64,000 bases of DNA from Luteimicrobium sp042670205 (GTDB lineage: Bacteria > Actinomycetota > Actinomycetes > Actinomycetales > Cellulomonadaceae). The position numbers were made by a program, and so were the translations under genes. The stretch spans positions 3,979 to 67,978 of the forward strand of contig NZ_JBHUWD010000025.1 in the NCBI RefSeq assembly GCF_042670205.1. The letters run 5' to 3'. Shown here piece by piece: positions 17,184 through 24,034 of this stretch (positions are counted from its first letter, which is position 1; the number at the start of each line of letters is the position of its first letter). The notes under the pieces are model-generated. The model was given only the letters and a program-made list of their open reading frames with translations. It was not told the origin of the DNA and searched no databases.

Positions 17184-18374
17184 GTGACCGATCCCACCCC
17201 GTCCCCCGCACCCCTGACGACGACGGACGCGCCCGCGGCGGCCCCCGCGCGCGCGTGGCTCGACGCCTCCGGCGCGGCCCGGGTCCACCCGGTCGCGCGA
17301 CGCGCGTTCGAGCAGGCGCTCGACGACGGCTGGGCCGACCCGCGGCGCCTGAGCACCGAGGGCCGGCGGGCTCGCGCGCTCCTCGACGGGACCCGCGAGG
17401 CCCTCGCGGCGGCCGTCGGCGCGCGCACCGAGGAGGTCCACGTGGCGCCGTCGCACACGGCAGCGCTCCACGCGGCGGTGCTGGGAACCGCGGCCGGACG
17501 GCGCCGTGCCGGAACCCGCGCCGTCGCGAGCGCCGTCGAGCGGGCTGCGGTGCTGCACGCGGGCGAGCACGCCGGGCTCGACGTCGTGCGCGTGCCCGTG
17601 GCGCGCACGGGCGCGGTGGACCCCGACGCGTTCACGGCGGCGCTCGACGAGGACCCCACGGCGCTCGCCGCGCTGCAGCACGCGAACGGCGAGGTCGGCA
17701 CGCTCCAACCCGCGGAGGCGGCGCACGCCGCCACGACCGCGCGGGGCGTGCCGCTCCTCGTCGACGGCGGCGCGAGCGTCGGGCACGTGGACGTCGGCCC
17801 TGCGTGGGACCTGCTCGCGCTCGACCCGCGCGACTGGGGCTCCGTCCCCGGCGCGGGCGTGCTCGTCGTGCGACGTGGCGTGCGCTGGCGCCCGGTCGCG
17901 CCCGAGGACGAGGACCGGTACTTTCCCGGCGGCCCGTCCGTGCCGGCGGCGTTCGCGGCCGCGGCGTCCCTCGAGGCGGTGCTGGCGGACCGCGCCGAGG
18001 CGGACCGCCGGCGTCGCGCGCTCGTCGACCGGGTGCGCGCGCGGGTCGCGGCGGAGGTGCCCGACGTCGAGGTCGTCGGCGACCCGGACCTCCGTCTCCC
18101 CCACGTCGTGACGTTCTCGTGCCTCTACGTGGACGGCGAGGCGCTCGTCACCGAGCTCGACCGCGCGGGGTTCGCGGTCGGGTCGGGCTCGGCGTGCACC
18201 TCGAGCTCGCTCGAGCCGTCCCACGTGCTCGCGGCCATGGGGGTCCTGACGCACGGGAACGTGCGGCTCGGCCTCGATCGCGAGGTCACGACAGACGACG
18301 TCGACCGGTTCCTCGACGTGCTGCCCGGCGCCGTCGCGCGGGTGCGGGCGATGCTCGGGGCGCAGGCGCTGTGA
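17184..18374 (+). CDS. Lysine-free cysteine-desulfurase-like (NifS/IscS-fold) protein
   Basis: A 396-residue aminotransferase class V-fold protein. It keeps the NifS hallmarks QHANGEVGTLQP, VDGGASVGH and the mobile-loop cysteine SGSACTSSSLEPS (Cys338, equivalent to E. coli IscS Cys328). However, the PLP lysine region (SGHK in IscS) reads LDPRDWGSVPGAGV, so Lys206 is replaced (R216/D217 by alignment). IscS His104 corresponds to Arg120 and Gln183 to Ala197, while Asp180 is kept as Asp194. The translation contains no lysine at all, so a normal PLP aldimine cannot form. Its stop overlaps a TusA-like gene. It may be a sulfur-relay or scaffolding partner rather than a desulfurase. Confidence 0.85.
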   Translation: MTDPTPSPAPLTTTDAPAAAPARAWLDASGAARVHPVARRAFEQALDDGWADPRRLSTEGRRARALLDGTREALAAAVGARTEEVHVAPSHTAALHAAVLGTAAGRRRAGTRAVASAVERAAVLHAGEHAGLDVVRVPVARTGAVDPDAFTAALDEDPTALAALQHANGEVGTLQPAEAAHAATTARGVPLLVDGGASVGHVDVGPAWDLLALDPRDWGSVPGAGVLVVRRGVRWRPVAPEDEDRYFPGGPSVPAAFAAAASLEAVLADRAEADRRRRALVDRVRARVAAEVPDVEVVGDPDLRLPHVVTFSCLYVDGEALVTELDRAGFAVGSGSACTSSSLEPSHVLAAMGVLTHGNVRLGLDREVTTDDVDRFLDVLPGAVARVRAMLGAQAL

Positions 18375-18625
18375 CCGACGACGCGACCGTCGTGGACGCG
18401 CGCGGGCTGCGCTGCCCCCTCCCGGTGATCCGGCTCGCCGCCGCGGCCCGCGACGTCCCGCCCGGCTCCCGCCTGACGGTCCTGGCCACCGACCCCGCGG
18501 CCGAGCACGACGTGCCGGCGTGGGCGCGGATGCGCGGTCACGCCTTCGTCGGGTCCGGATACGACGAGGCCGCCGGCACCTGGTCCCTCACTGTCGAGGT
18601 GAGAGGCCAGGTGCCGGCGGCCTGA
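18371..18625 (+). CDS. TusA/SirA-family sulfur carrier
   Basis: An 84-residue TusA-like protein with the defining motif RGLRCPLPVIRL, sulfur-carrying Cys15 followed by proline. TusA proteins accept persulfide sulfur from a cysteine desulfurase and pass it to downstream acceptors such as tRNA-thiolation or molybdenum-cofactor enzymes. GTG at 18371 overlaps the upstream stop (GTGA), so it is translated with the desulfurase-like protein and is probably its partner. It too contains no lysine. Which sulfur acceptor is served is not shown in the window. Confidence 0.88.
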   Translation: MTDDATVVDARGLRCPLPVIRLAAAARDVPPGSRLTVLATDPAAEHDVPAWARMRGHAFVGSGYDEAAGTWSLTVEVRGQVPAA

Positions 18626-18632
18626 GCCGTAT

Positions 18633-18648
18633 GCCCGGCGCGCCGGGC
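18633..18648. terminator. GC palindrome between tusA-like gene and erpA
   Basis: GCCCGGCGCGCCGGGC is a perfect 16-base palindrome in the 31-base convergent gap. It could form a short loopless hairpin and act as a weak two-way terminator. Confidence 0.4.
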
Positions 18649-18656
18649 GGCGTGGG

Positions 18657-19007
18657 TCAGCTGAACGAGCCGCCGCACGCGCAGGAGCTGCCGGCGTTCG
18701 GGTTGTCGATCGTGAAGCCCTGCTTCTCGATCGTGTCCGCGAAGTCGATCGTCGCGCCCTCGAGGTAGGGGACGCTCATGCGGTCCACGACGACCTCGAC
18801 GCCGTCGTAGTCGCGCAGCGCGTCGCCGTCGAGCACGCGCTCGTCGAAGTAGAGCTGGTAGATGAGGCCGGAGCAGCCGCCGGGCTGGACGGCGACGCGC
18901 AGGCGCAGGTCGTCACGGCCCTCCTGCTCGAGGAGGCTGCGGACCTTGTCCGCGGCGACGTCGGTCAGGGCCACGCCGTGGGTGGCGGTCTCGGTCGTCT
19001 CGCTCAT
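18657..19007 (-). CDS. erpA: Iron-sulfur cluster insertion protein (A-type carrier)
   Basis: A 116-residue HesB/IscA/ErpA-type carrier that receives Fe-S clusters and delivers them to apoproteins. The three conserved cysteines are Cys45 in GGCSG and Cys109 and Cys111 in SSCACGG at the C-terminus. GGAGA precedes the ATG at 19007. It is the M. tuberculosis Rv2204c counterpart and converges with the sulfur-transfer pair. The 286-base gap to nadA (19008-19293) is divergent and shows no other coding sequence or clear structure. Confidence 0.93.
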   Translation of the reverse strand: MSETTETATHGVALTDVAADKVRSLLEQEGRDDLRLRVAVQPGGCSGLIYQLYFDERVLDGDALRDYDGVEVVVDRMSVPYLEGATIDFADTIEKQGFTIDNPNAGSSCACGGSFS

Positions 19008-19293
19008 GTTGGTTCTCCGCTGGTCGCGAGGGGCAGGGCCCCGGGTCTTGGCGCCGACTCGGTCGCGTGCTCAGGCGCCTCCGCCAGCGTCAACCGCGCG
19101 TGGCGCGATCCTGTTCCCGGCCGAGCCGGGCACCTCCGACGGACGCCCGAGCCGGTCGTCCCGGCCCAGGTCCGACGACGCCGCGGGGGCGCCGTCCCAA
19201 TCAGCGTACGCCCCGGCGACGGCCCGCGCGGCGTGCGGGCCGACCGACGGACGGGCCCGCGAGCGGCCTCCGGCACCGTGCGATGATCGACCC

Positions 19294-20526
19294 GTGACCA
19301 CGCTGCTCGAGACGTTCGGCGGAGCCGGCTTCCAGGAGCCCGCCCCCTCTCCCCTGCTCCTCCTGGGCCAGGGTCGCGACCTCGCCTCCGAGCGGGGCGT
19401 CGAGTGTGCCGGGGCGCTCCCGGCCGCCTCCGACCCCGACCTCGTCGAGCGGGCCGTCGCCGCGCGCGCCGCGCTCGGGGACCGGGCGTTCGTGCTCGGG
19501 CACCACTACCAGCGCGACGAGGTGATCCGCTTCGCGGACGTCACGGGCGACTCCTTCAAGCTCGCGCGCGAGGCCGCTGCTCGTCCGGACGCGGAGTTCG
19601 TGCTCTTCTGCGGCGTCCACTTCATGGCGGAGTCCGCCGACATCCTGACCTCGGACGCCCAGCAGGTCGTCCTGCCGGACCTCGCGGCGGGCTGCTCGAT
19701 GGCGGACATGGCCGCGATCGACCAGGTCGACGAGGCGTGGGACGTCCTCGAGGACCTCGGGCTCGCGGGCCGTACGGTCCCGGTGACCTACATGAACTCG
19801 TCGGCCGCGATCAAGGCGTTCACGGGGCGACACGGCGGCACGGTCTGCACGTCGTCGAACGCCGAGGTCGCGCTGCGCTGGGCGTTCGAGCAGGCCGACG
19901 CCGCGGGCGCCGCACAGGGCGCGGGCGACGGCTCGGGCAAGATCCTCTTCCTCCCCGACCAGCACCTGGGCCGCAACACCGCCGTGCTGCGGCTGGGCAT
20001 CCCGCTCGAGGCGTGCGTCGTCTACGACCCGCGCAAGCCCGACGGCGGCCTGACCGAGGCCGAGCTCGCGGCGGCCCGCGTGATCCTGTGGCGCGGGCAC
20101 TGCTCCGTGCACGGCCGCTTCTCGGCCGGCAACGTCGAGGCGATCCGCGCGGCCGTGCCGGACGTGACCGTCATGGTCCACCCCGAGTGCAAGCACGAGG
20201 TCGTCACGGCAGCGGACGAGGTGGGCTCGACCGAGTTCATCATCAAGGCGCTCGACGCCGCGGAGCCCGGGTCGTCGTGGGCGATCGGCACGGAGCTCAA
20301 CCTGGTGCGCCGCCTCGCGGCCCAGCACCCGGAGCTCCAGGTCCACTACCTCGACTCCACGGTGTGCTTCTGCTCGACCATGAACCGGATCGACCTGCCG
20401 CACCTCGTGTGGGCGATGGAGCAGCTCGTCGAGGGCCGTGTCGTGAACCGGATCGTGGTGGACGCCGACGACGCCCACTGGGCGCGCGTGGCGCTCGACC
20501 AGATGCTCGCGCTCCCCGGCATCTGA
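19294..20526 (+). CDS. nadA: Quinolinate synthase A
   Basis: A 410-residue 4Fe-4S enzyme condensing iminoaspartate with dihydroxyacetone phosphate to quinolinate in NAD synthesis. Cluster cysteines lie in LFCGVHFMAESADIL, TVCTSSNAEV and STVCFCSTMNRI; substrate-binding segments include HHYQRDEVI and HPECKHEV. GTG at 19294 gives the normal N-terminus; GATGAT lies six bases upstream, so the message may be leaderless. Unusually for actinobacteria, nadB and nadC do not follow; an unrelated thioesterase does. Confidence 0.95.
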   Translation: MTTLLETFGGAGFQEPAPSPLLLLGQGRDLASERGVECAGALPAASDPDLVERAVAARAALGDRAFVLGHHYQRDEVIRFADVTGDSFKLAREAAARPDAEFVLFCGVHFMAESADILTSDAQQVVLPDLAAGCSMADMAAIDQVDEAWDVLEDLGLAGRTVPVTYMNSSAAIKAFTGRHGGTVCTSSNAEVALRWAFEQADAAGAAQGAGDGSGKILFLPDQHLGRNTAVLRLGIPLEACVVYDPRKPDGGLTEAELAAARVILWRGHCSVHGRFSAGNVEAIRAAVPDVTVMVHPECKHEVVTAADEVGSTEFIIKALDAAEPGSSWAIGTELNLVRRLAAQHPELQVHYLDSTVCFCSTMNRIDLPHLVWAMEQLVEGRVVNRIVVDADDAHWARVALDQMLALPGI

Positions 20527-20555
20527 CCGGGCGCCGAGATCGACGAGGCCGAGAA

Positions 20556-20582
20556 CTACCCGAGACCTCGAGTCTCGGGTAG
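20556..20582. promoter_or_regulatory. Perfect inverted repeat abutting the thioesterase promoter
   Basis: CTACCCGAGAC (20556-20566) and GTCTCGGGTAG (20572-20582) are perfect 11-base arms around a five-base centre CTCGA. It lies 29 bases after the nadA stop and ends one base before the -10 hexamer of the next gene. It could be a nadA terminator or a repressor operator covering the -35 region. Confidence 0.7.
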
Positions 20583-20588
20583 TAGCCT
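20583..20588 (+). promoter_or_regulatory. -10 hexamer TAGCCT, thioesterase gene
   Basis: Six bases before the GTG at 20595, directly next to the inverted repeat at 20556-20582. Confidence 0.6.
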
Positions 20589-20594
20589 GGCCGG

Positions 20595-21131
20595 GTGACC
20601 CGCCAGATCCAGCTCGCGCTCGCCGCCGTGCGCCCGCGCCAGGCCGACCCGTCCGTCCCCGTCCTCGGCCCGTCGATCACCCGGATGCGCGTCCACCCGG
20701 GCGACCTCGACTACTACTGGCACGTCAACAACGGCACGTACCTCCAGATGATGGACGTCGCGCGTACGAACTACATGGCGGACATCGACGCCCTCGGCGC
20801 GCTCAAGGAGCGCGGCTGGTACGCCGTCGTCGCCGCGTCGACAATGAAGTACCGGCGCTCGCTCAAGCTCGGAGAGCGGTTCGAGATCCGCACCCGTGTG
20901 CTCGGCTGGGACGACCGCGTCGTCTACATGGAGCAGTCGTTCTGGCGGGGCGACGACCTGAGTGCTCGCGGTCTCGTCGCCGGGCGGTTCCTGCACCGCG
21001 ACGGCACCCGCGTCCCCGCGCCCGACGTGATCGCCTTCCTCGCGTCCCTGCACGGCCGCGCGGTCGAGGAGCCCGAGCTGCCCGACGACGTCGCCGCCTG
21101 GGCGCGCGCCGTGGACGTCGCCCCCCGCTGA
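20595..21131 (+). CDS. Acyl-CoA thioesterase-like protein (hotdog fold)
   Basis: A 178-residue hotdog-fold protein. The 4-hydroxybenzoyl-CoA-thioesterase-like active-site segment is DLDYYWHVNNGTYLQMMD, with the aspartate expected to be catalytic, followed by the central helix. The second half has KYRRSLKLGERFEIRTRV and GRFLHRDG strands. It resembles the eukaryotic THEM6/bacterial YbgC-like group. The natural substrate is unknown. GTG at 20595 sits six bases after a -10 hexamer with no ribosome site. Confidence 0.82.
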   Translation: MTRQIQLALAAVRPRQADPSVPVLGPSITRMRVHPGDLDYYWHVNNGTYLQMMDVARTNYMADIDALGALKERGWYAVVAASTMKYRRSLKLGERFEIRTRVLGWDDRVVYMEQSFWRGDDLSARGLVAGRFLHRDGTRVPAPDVIAFLASLHGRAVEEPELPDDVAAWARAVDVAPR

Positions 21132-21181
21132 CGTCGGCACGCGACATGGCGGGCGCGCAGGGAACGCCCAGGAGCCTCGAC

Positions 21182-21187
21182 TATCCT
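21182..21187 (+). promoter_or_regulatory. -10 hexamer TATCCT, DUF3043 gene
   Basis: Six bases before the GTG at 21194. Confidence 0.55.
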
Positions 21188-21193
21188 CGACCC

Positions 21194-21784
21194 GTGGCCC
21201 TCCTTCGCAACAAGCAGTCCGAGACCCCCGAGCCGACCCCGGCGCCCGAGCCGCTGCCCGTCGACGGCAAGGGTCGCGCGACGCCCAAGCGCAAGGACTC
21301 CGAGGCCGCGAACAAGCGCCCGCTCGTCCCGACCGACCGCCGTGCCGCCGGTCGCGACGCGAAGACGGCGCAGCGCGAGGCGCGCGCCCGCCAGTACCAG
21401 GCCATGAAGGCGGGCGACGAGCGCTACCTGCCCGCCAAGGACAAGGGCCCCGTCCGCCGCTACGCGCGCGACTACGTGGACGCGCGCTGGAACATCGCCG
21501 AGTACTTCCTGCCGGTCGCGCTCGTGTTCTTCGTCGTGATGATCGTCACGACCGGCCGCAACACCGCGACCTCGTTCGTCATCCTCGTCGCGCTCTACGC
21601 GCTCGTGCTGGTCGCCGTCGTCGACGCCGTGATCATGTGGTTCGGGCTCAAGAAGCGCATCCGCACCAAGTTCGGCGAGGTCCCCAAGGGCACCGCGTTC
21701 TACTCGGTCATGCGCGCGTTCCAGCTCCGCCGGTCGCGGATGCCGAAGCCGGTGCACGCCAAGCACGGCGTCTACCCGGAGTGA
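21194..21784 (+). CDS. DUF3043 membrane protein
   Basis: A 196-residue protein of the actinobacterial DUF3043 family. A charged, Lys/Arg-rich cytoplasmic N-terminus of about 95 residues carries the conserved RRYARDYVDARWNIAEYFLP segment. Two transmembrane helices follow (about 103-122 and 127-150), then a basic C-terminal tail. Function is unknown. GTG at 21194 is preferred over an upstream start because a TATCCT hexamer lies exactly six bases before it. Confidence 0.88.
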   Translation: MALLRNKQSETPEPTPAPEPLPVDGKGRATPKRKDSEAANKRPLVPTDRRAAGRDAKTAQREARARQYQAMKAGDERYLPAKDKGPVRRYARDYVDARWNIAEYFLPVALVFFVVMIVTTGRNTATSFVILVALYALVLVAVVDAVIMWFGLKKRIRTKFGEVPKGTAFYSVMRAFQLRRSRMPKPVHAKHGVYPE

Positions 21785-21791
21785 CGTCCGT

Positions 21792-21818
21792 CCGCCGCGC
21801 CCGCCCGGAGCGCGGCGG
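21792..21818. terminator. Convergent terminator hairpin
   Basis: CCGCCGCGC pairs with GCGCGGCGG around a nine-base loop, between the DUF3043 gene and the small minus-strand gene. Confidence 0.6.
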
Positions 21819-21837
21819 TCCAGTCCGGTCGAGCCGG

Positions 21838-22047
21838 TCAGCCCACGCGCAGCGGGACGACCGGCGCCGCCGCTTCACCCTCGTGCAGCACGGTCGCCGA
21901 CGCGACACCCTGCTCGGCGAGCGTGCGCCACGTCTCCCCGAGCCACTGCTCTGCGTCGTACTGGTTGGTGAACAGCGGGCTCACCGGGTCGGCGAGCTCG
22001 CGCCCGTCGCCGTCGACGAACCGCCAGGTCCACTGCGGCCTGATCAT
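21838..22047 (-). CDS. Small hypothetical protein
   Basis: A 69-residue acidic protein starting MIRPQWTWRFVDGDG and containing a QYDAEQWLGETWRTLAEQGV helix. GGGGAGGA precedes the ATG, and the start lies 15 bases after the pyrD stop, so it is probably the last gene of the operon that includes pyrD. Similar short proteins occur in other actinobacteria as far as I recall. No function is known. Confidence 0.8.
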   Translation of the reverse strand: MIRPQWTWRFVDGDGRELADPVSPLFTNQYDAEQWLGETWRTLAEQGVASATVLHEGEAAAPVVPLRVG

Positions 22048-22061
22048 CTACGTCCTCCCCC

Positions 22062-23123
22062 TCAGCGTGCCGGCTCGGCCGACGTCAGCGCGCGGTTGAT
22101 CCGCGACGCCCAGAACGGACCCTCGTAGATGAACGCCGTGTAGCCCTGGAGCAGGTCGGCGCCCGCCTCGAGGTACGCCCGCGCGTCGTCCACGGTGGTG
22201 ATGCCGCCCACGCCGATGATGACCGGTCCCTGGCCGAGCCGCGCGCGCAGCCGCCTCACGACGTCGAGCCCGCGCGGCAGCAGCGGCGGCCCCGAGAGCC
22301 CACCGGGGCCGAGGTCGTGCGAGATCGTCGTGTTGACCGCGACCACGCCGTCCAGCCCGAGCTCGAGGACGAGGTCCGCGACGGCGTCGACGTCGTCGTC
22401 CGCGAGGTCGGGCGCGATCTTCACGAGCAGCGGGACCCGCGGCGCGCGCGAGCCGGCGGTCGCGGCGTCCGCGGCCTCGCGGACGGCGACGAGGATGGGG
22501 CGAAGGGACTCCACGGACTGCAGGTCACGCAGCCCGGGGGTGTTCGGCGACGACACGTTGACCACGAGGTAGTCGGCGTGCGGCGCGAGCAGCCCGGCGC
22601 TCGTCGCGTAGTCGGCGGCGGCATCCTCGGCGGGTGTGACCTTCGTCTTGCCGATGTTCGCCCCGACGACGACGGCACGCCCGCCCGAGGTCGTGCGCAG
22701 CTTGCGCAGTCGCTCGGCCGCAGCGGCGGCGCCCCGGTTGTTGAAGCCCATCCGGTTGCGGATGGCGCGCTGGTCGAGCACGCGGAACAGACGCGGCTTG
22801 TCGTTGCCGGGTTGCGCGTGGGCCGTGACGGTGCCGATCTCCACGAACGCGAACCCGATCGTCGCGAGACCGCGGACGGCGAGCGCGTCCTTGTCGAACC
22901 CGCCCGCGAGCCCCAGCGGGGCGGGGAACGAGCGACCGAGGGCCTGCACGGAGCCCGGACCGCGCGTCGTGCTCTCCGCGAAGGGCGCGAGCGTACGGCG
23001 CACGACCGTCCGCACGCCGGGCACGACGCCTACCGCACGGATCACCGGGAACGCGAGGTGGTGGGCGCGCTCGGGGTCGAGGTGCCGGAAGAAGCCCTGG
23101 AACAGGGCGTCGTAGACCTTCAC
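22062..23123 (-). CDS. pyrD: Dihydroorotate dehydrogenase (quinone), class 2
   Basis: A 353-residue membrane-associated flavoprotein that oxidises dihydroorotate to orotate and reduces menaquinone in pyrimidine synthesis. The N-terminal amphipathic extension (about 1-40) marks class 2. Motifs include GLAGGFDKDA, NRMGFNNRG, NVSSPNTPGLRDLQ with the catalytic serine, VKIAPDL, NTT and IGVGGI. GTG at 23123 has AAGGA eight bases upstream and overlaps the preceding stop (GTGA). Confidence 0.95.
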   Translation of the reverse strand: MKVYDALFQGFFRHLDPERAHHLAFPVIRAVGVVPGVRTVVRRTLAPFAESTTRGPGSVQALGRSFPAPLGLAGGFDKDALAVRGLATIGFAFVEIGTVTAHAQPGNDKPRLFRVLDQRAIRNRMGFNNRGAAAAAERLRKLRTTSGGRAVVVGANIGKTKVTPAEDAAADYATSAGLLAPHADYLVVNVSSPNTPGLRDLQSVESLRPILVAVREAADAATAGSRAPRVPLLVKIAPDLADDDVDAVADLVLELGLDGVVAVNTTISHDLGPGGLSGPPLLPRGLDVVRRLRARLGQGPVIIGVGGITTVDDARAYLEAGADLLQGYTAFIYEGPFWASRINRALTSAEPAR

Positions 23124-23605
23124 GCAGACATTCCTTCCCGGGCAGCACGCGGGCGCGTGTGCCACAGCCACCACAGACCGACGAACGGCAGGACCAGCGG
23201 GATGTAGCCGTACCCGGACCCGAAGCTCGACCACACGGTCGACGCGGGGAACGCGTCGGGGTCGGCGAGGGACGCGATCCCGACGGCCAGGACCCCCACG
23301 AGCTCGACCGAACAGGACACCCAGGCGACGCCGCGCCAGGCCCCGCCGCGCCACAGGGCGACGGTCGCGAGCACGTACACGACGGCGGCCAGCAGGGACA
23401 GCAGGTACGCGACGGGCGCGTCCGAGAACTTCGTCGCGAGCTCGTAGCTCGCGCGTCCCGTCGCCGCGAGCGCCAGGATCCCGTACACGGCCACGAGCAC
23501 GCGCCCGAACCCGGCCCGGGTGGGCGGCGCCTCGTCGTGCGTCGGGTCGTGGTGCTCGGCGGTCACGGCGGTCTCCTCGGTGTCGGTCGGCTCGAGGCGG
23601 GGCAC
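23120..23605 (-). CDS. Hypothetical four-helix membrane protein
   Basis: A 161-residue protein with an acidic 30-residue N-terminus and four hydrophobic helices (about 33-50, 65-85, 93-110 and 135-150), ending in an arginine-rich tail. It is coupled to pyrD by a four-base overlap and starts one base after the previous gene's stop. Its strict placement before pyrD suggests co-expression; no function can be assigned. Confidence 0.8.
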   Translation of the reverse strand: MPRLEPTDTEETAVTAEHHDPTHDEAPPTRAGFGRVLVAVYGILALAATGRASYELATKFSDAPVAYLLSLLAAVVYVLATVALWRGGAWRGVAWVSCSVELVGVLAVGIASLADPDAFPASTVWSSFGSGYGYIPLVLPFVGLWWLWHTRPRAAREGMSA

Positions 23606-23606
23606 G

Positions 23607-23963
23607 TCAGCCCGCCCAGACCTGGGTCATGCGCAGCTGCAGGAACGCGACCGTCACGGCGGCGAGCAGCAGCACCACGGAGCTCCAGCGGGTGCGCTCG
23701 GCGAACGCGACCGCGGCCGCGAACGGGAGCACGAGCAGCGAGGCCGCGACGTACCCCCAGAACAGGCCCGGGCTGCTCACGCTCTCGGAGCCGGTGAGCA
23801 GGACGCCCGCGACGACCGCCTCGACGACGAGCAGCCCCTCGACGACCGATGCGCCCCAGAGCTGGCGCAGGACCACCGGGCGGTCCCGGTACACGAACCA
23901 TCCCGCCCACGCGGCGAGCGCCAGGCTCGCGGCGACCACGAGCACGGTGAGGGGGAGGGTCAC
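23607..23963 (-). CDS. Hypothetical four-helix membrane protein
   Basis: A 118-residue, almost entirely hydrophobic protein with four helices and a conserved-looking YRDRPVVLRQLWGASVVEG loop. It is the first gene of the minus-strand run with the second membrane protein, pyrD and the 69-residue protein. GTG at 23963 has GGGGAGGG overlapping-type purines nearby. The divergent gap to pepA is 71 bases. Function unknown. Confidence 0.78.
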   Translation of the reverse strand: MTLPLTVLVVAASLALAAWAGWFVYRDRPVVLRQLWGASVVEGLLVVEAVVAGVLLTGSESVSSPGLFWGYVAASLLVLPFAAAVAFAERTRWSSVVLLLAAVTVAFLQLRMTQVWAG

Positions 23964-24022
23964 GCCCCGCAGCCTACCGGGCGTGCCCGATCCGCCCCGG
24001 AGCCCGGCCGACGGCTGGGCGT

Positions 24023-24028
24023 TAGCAT
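24023..24028 (+). promoter_or_regulatory. -10 hexamer TAGCAT, pepA
   Basis: Six bases before the GTG at 24035. Confidence 0.55.
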
Positions 24029-24034
24029 CGCCGG

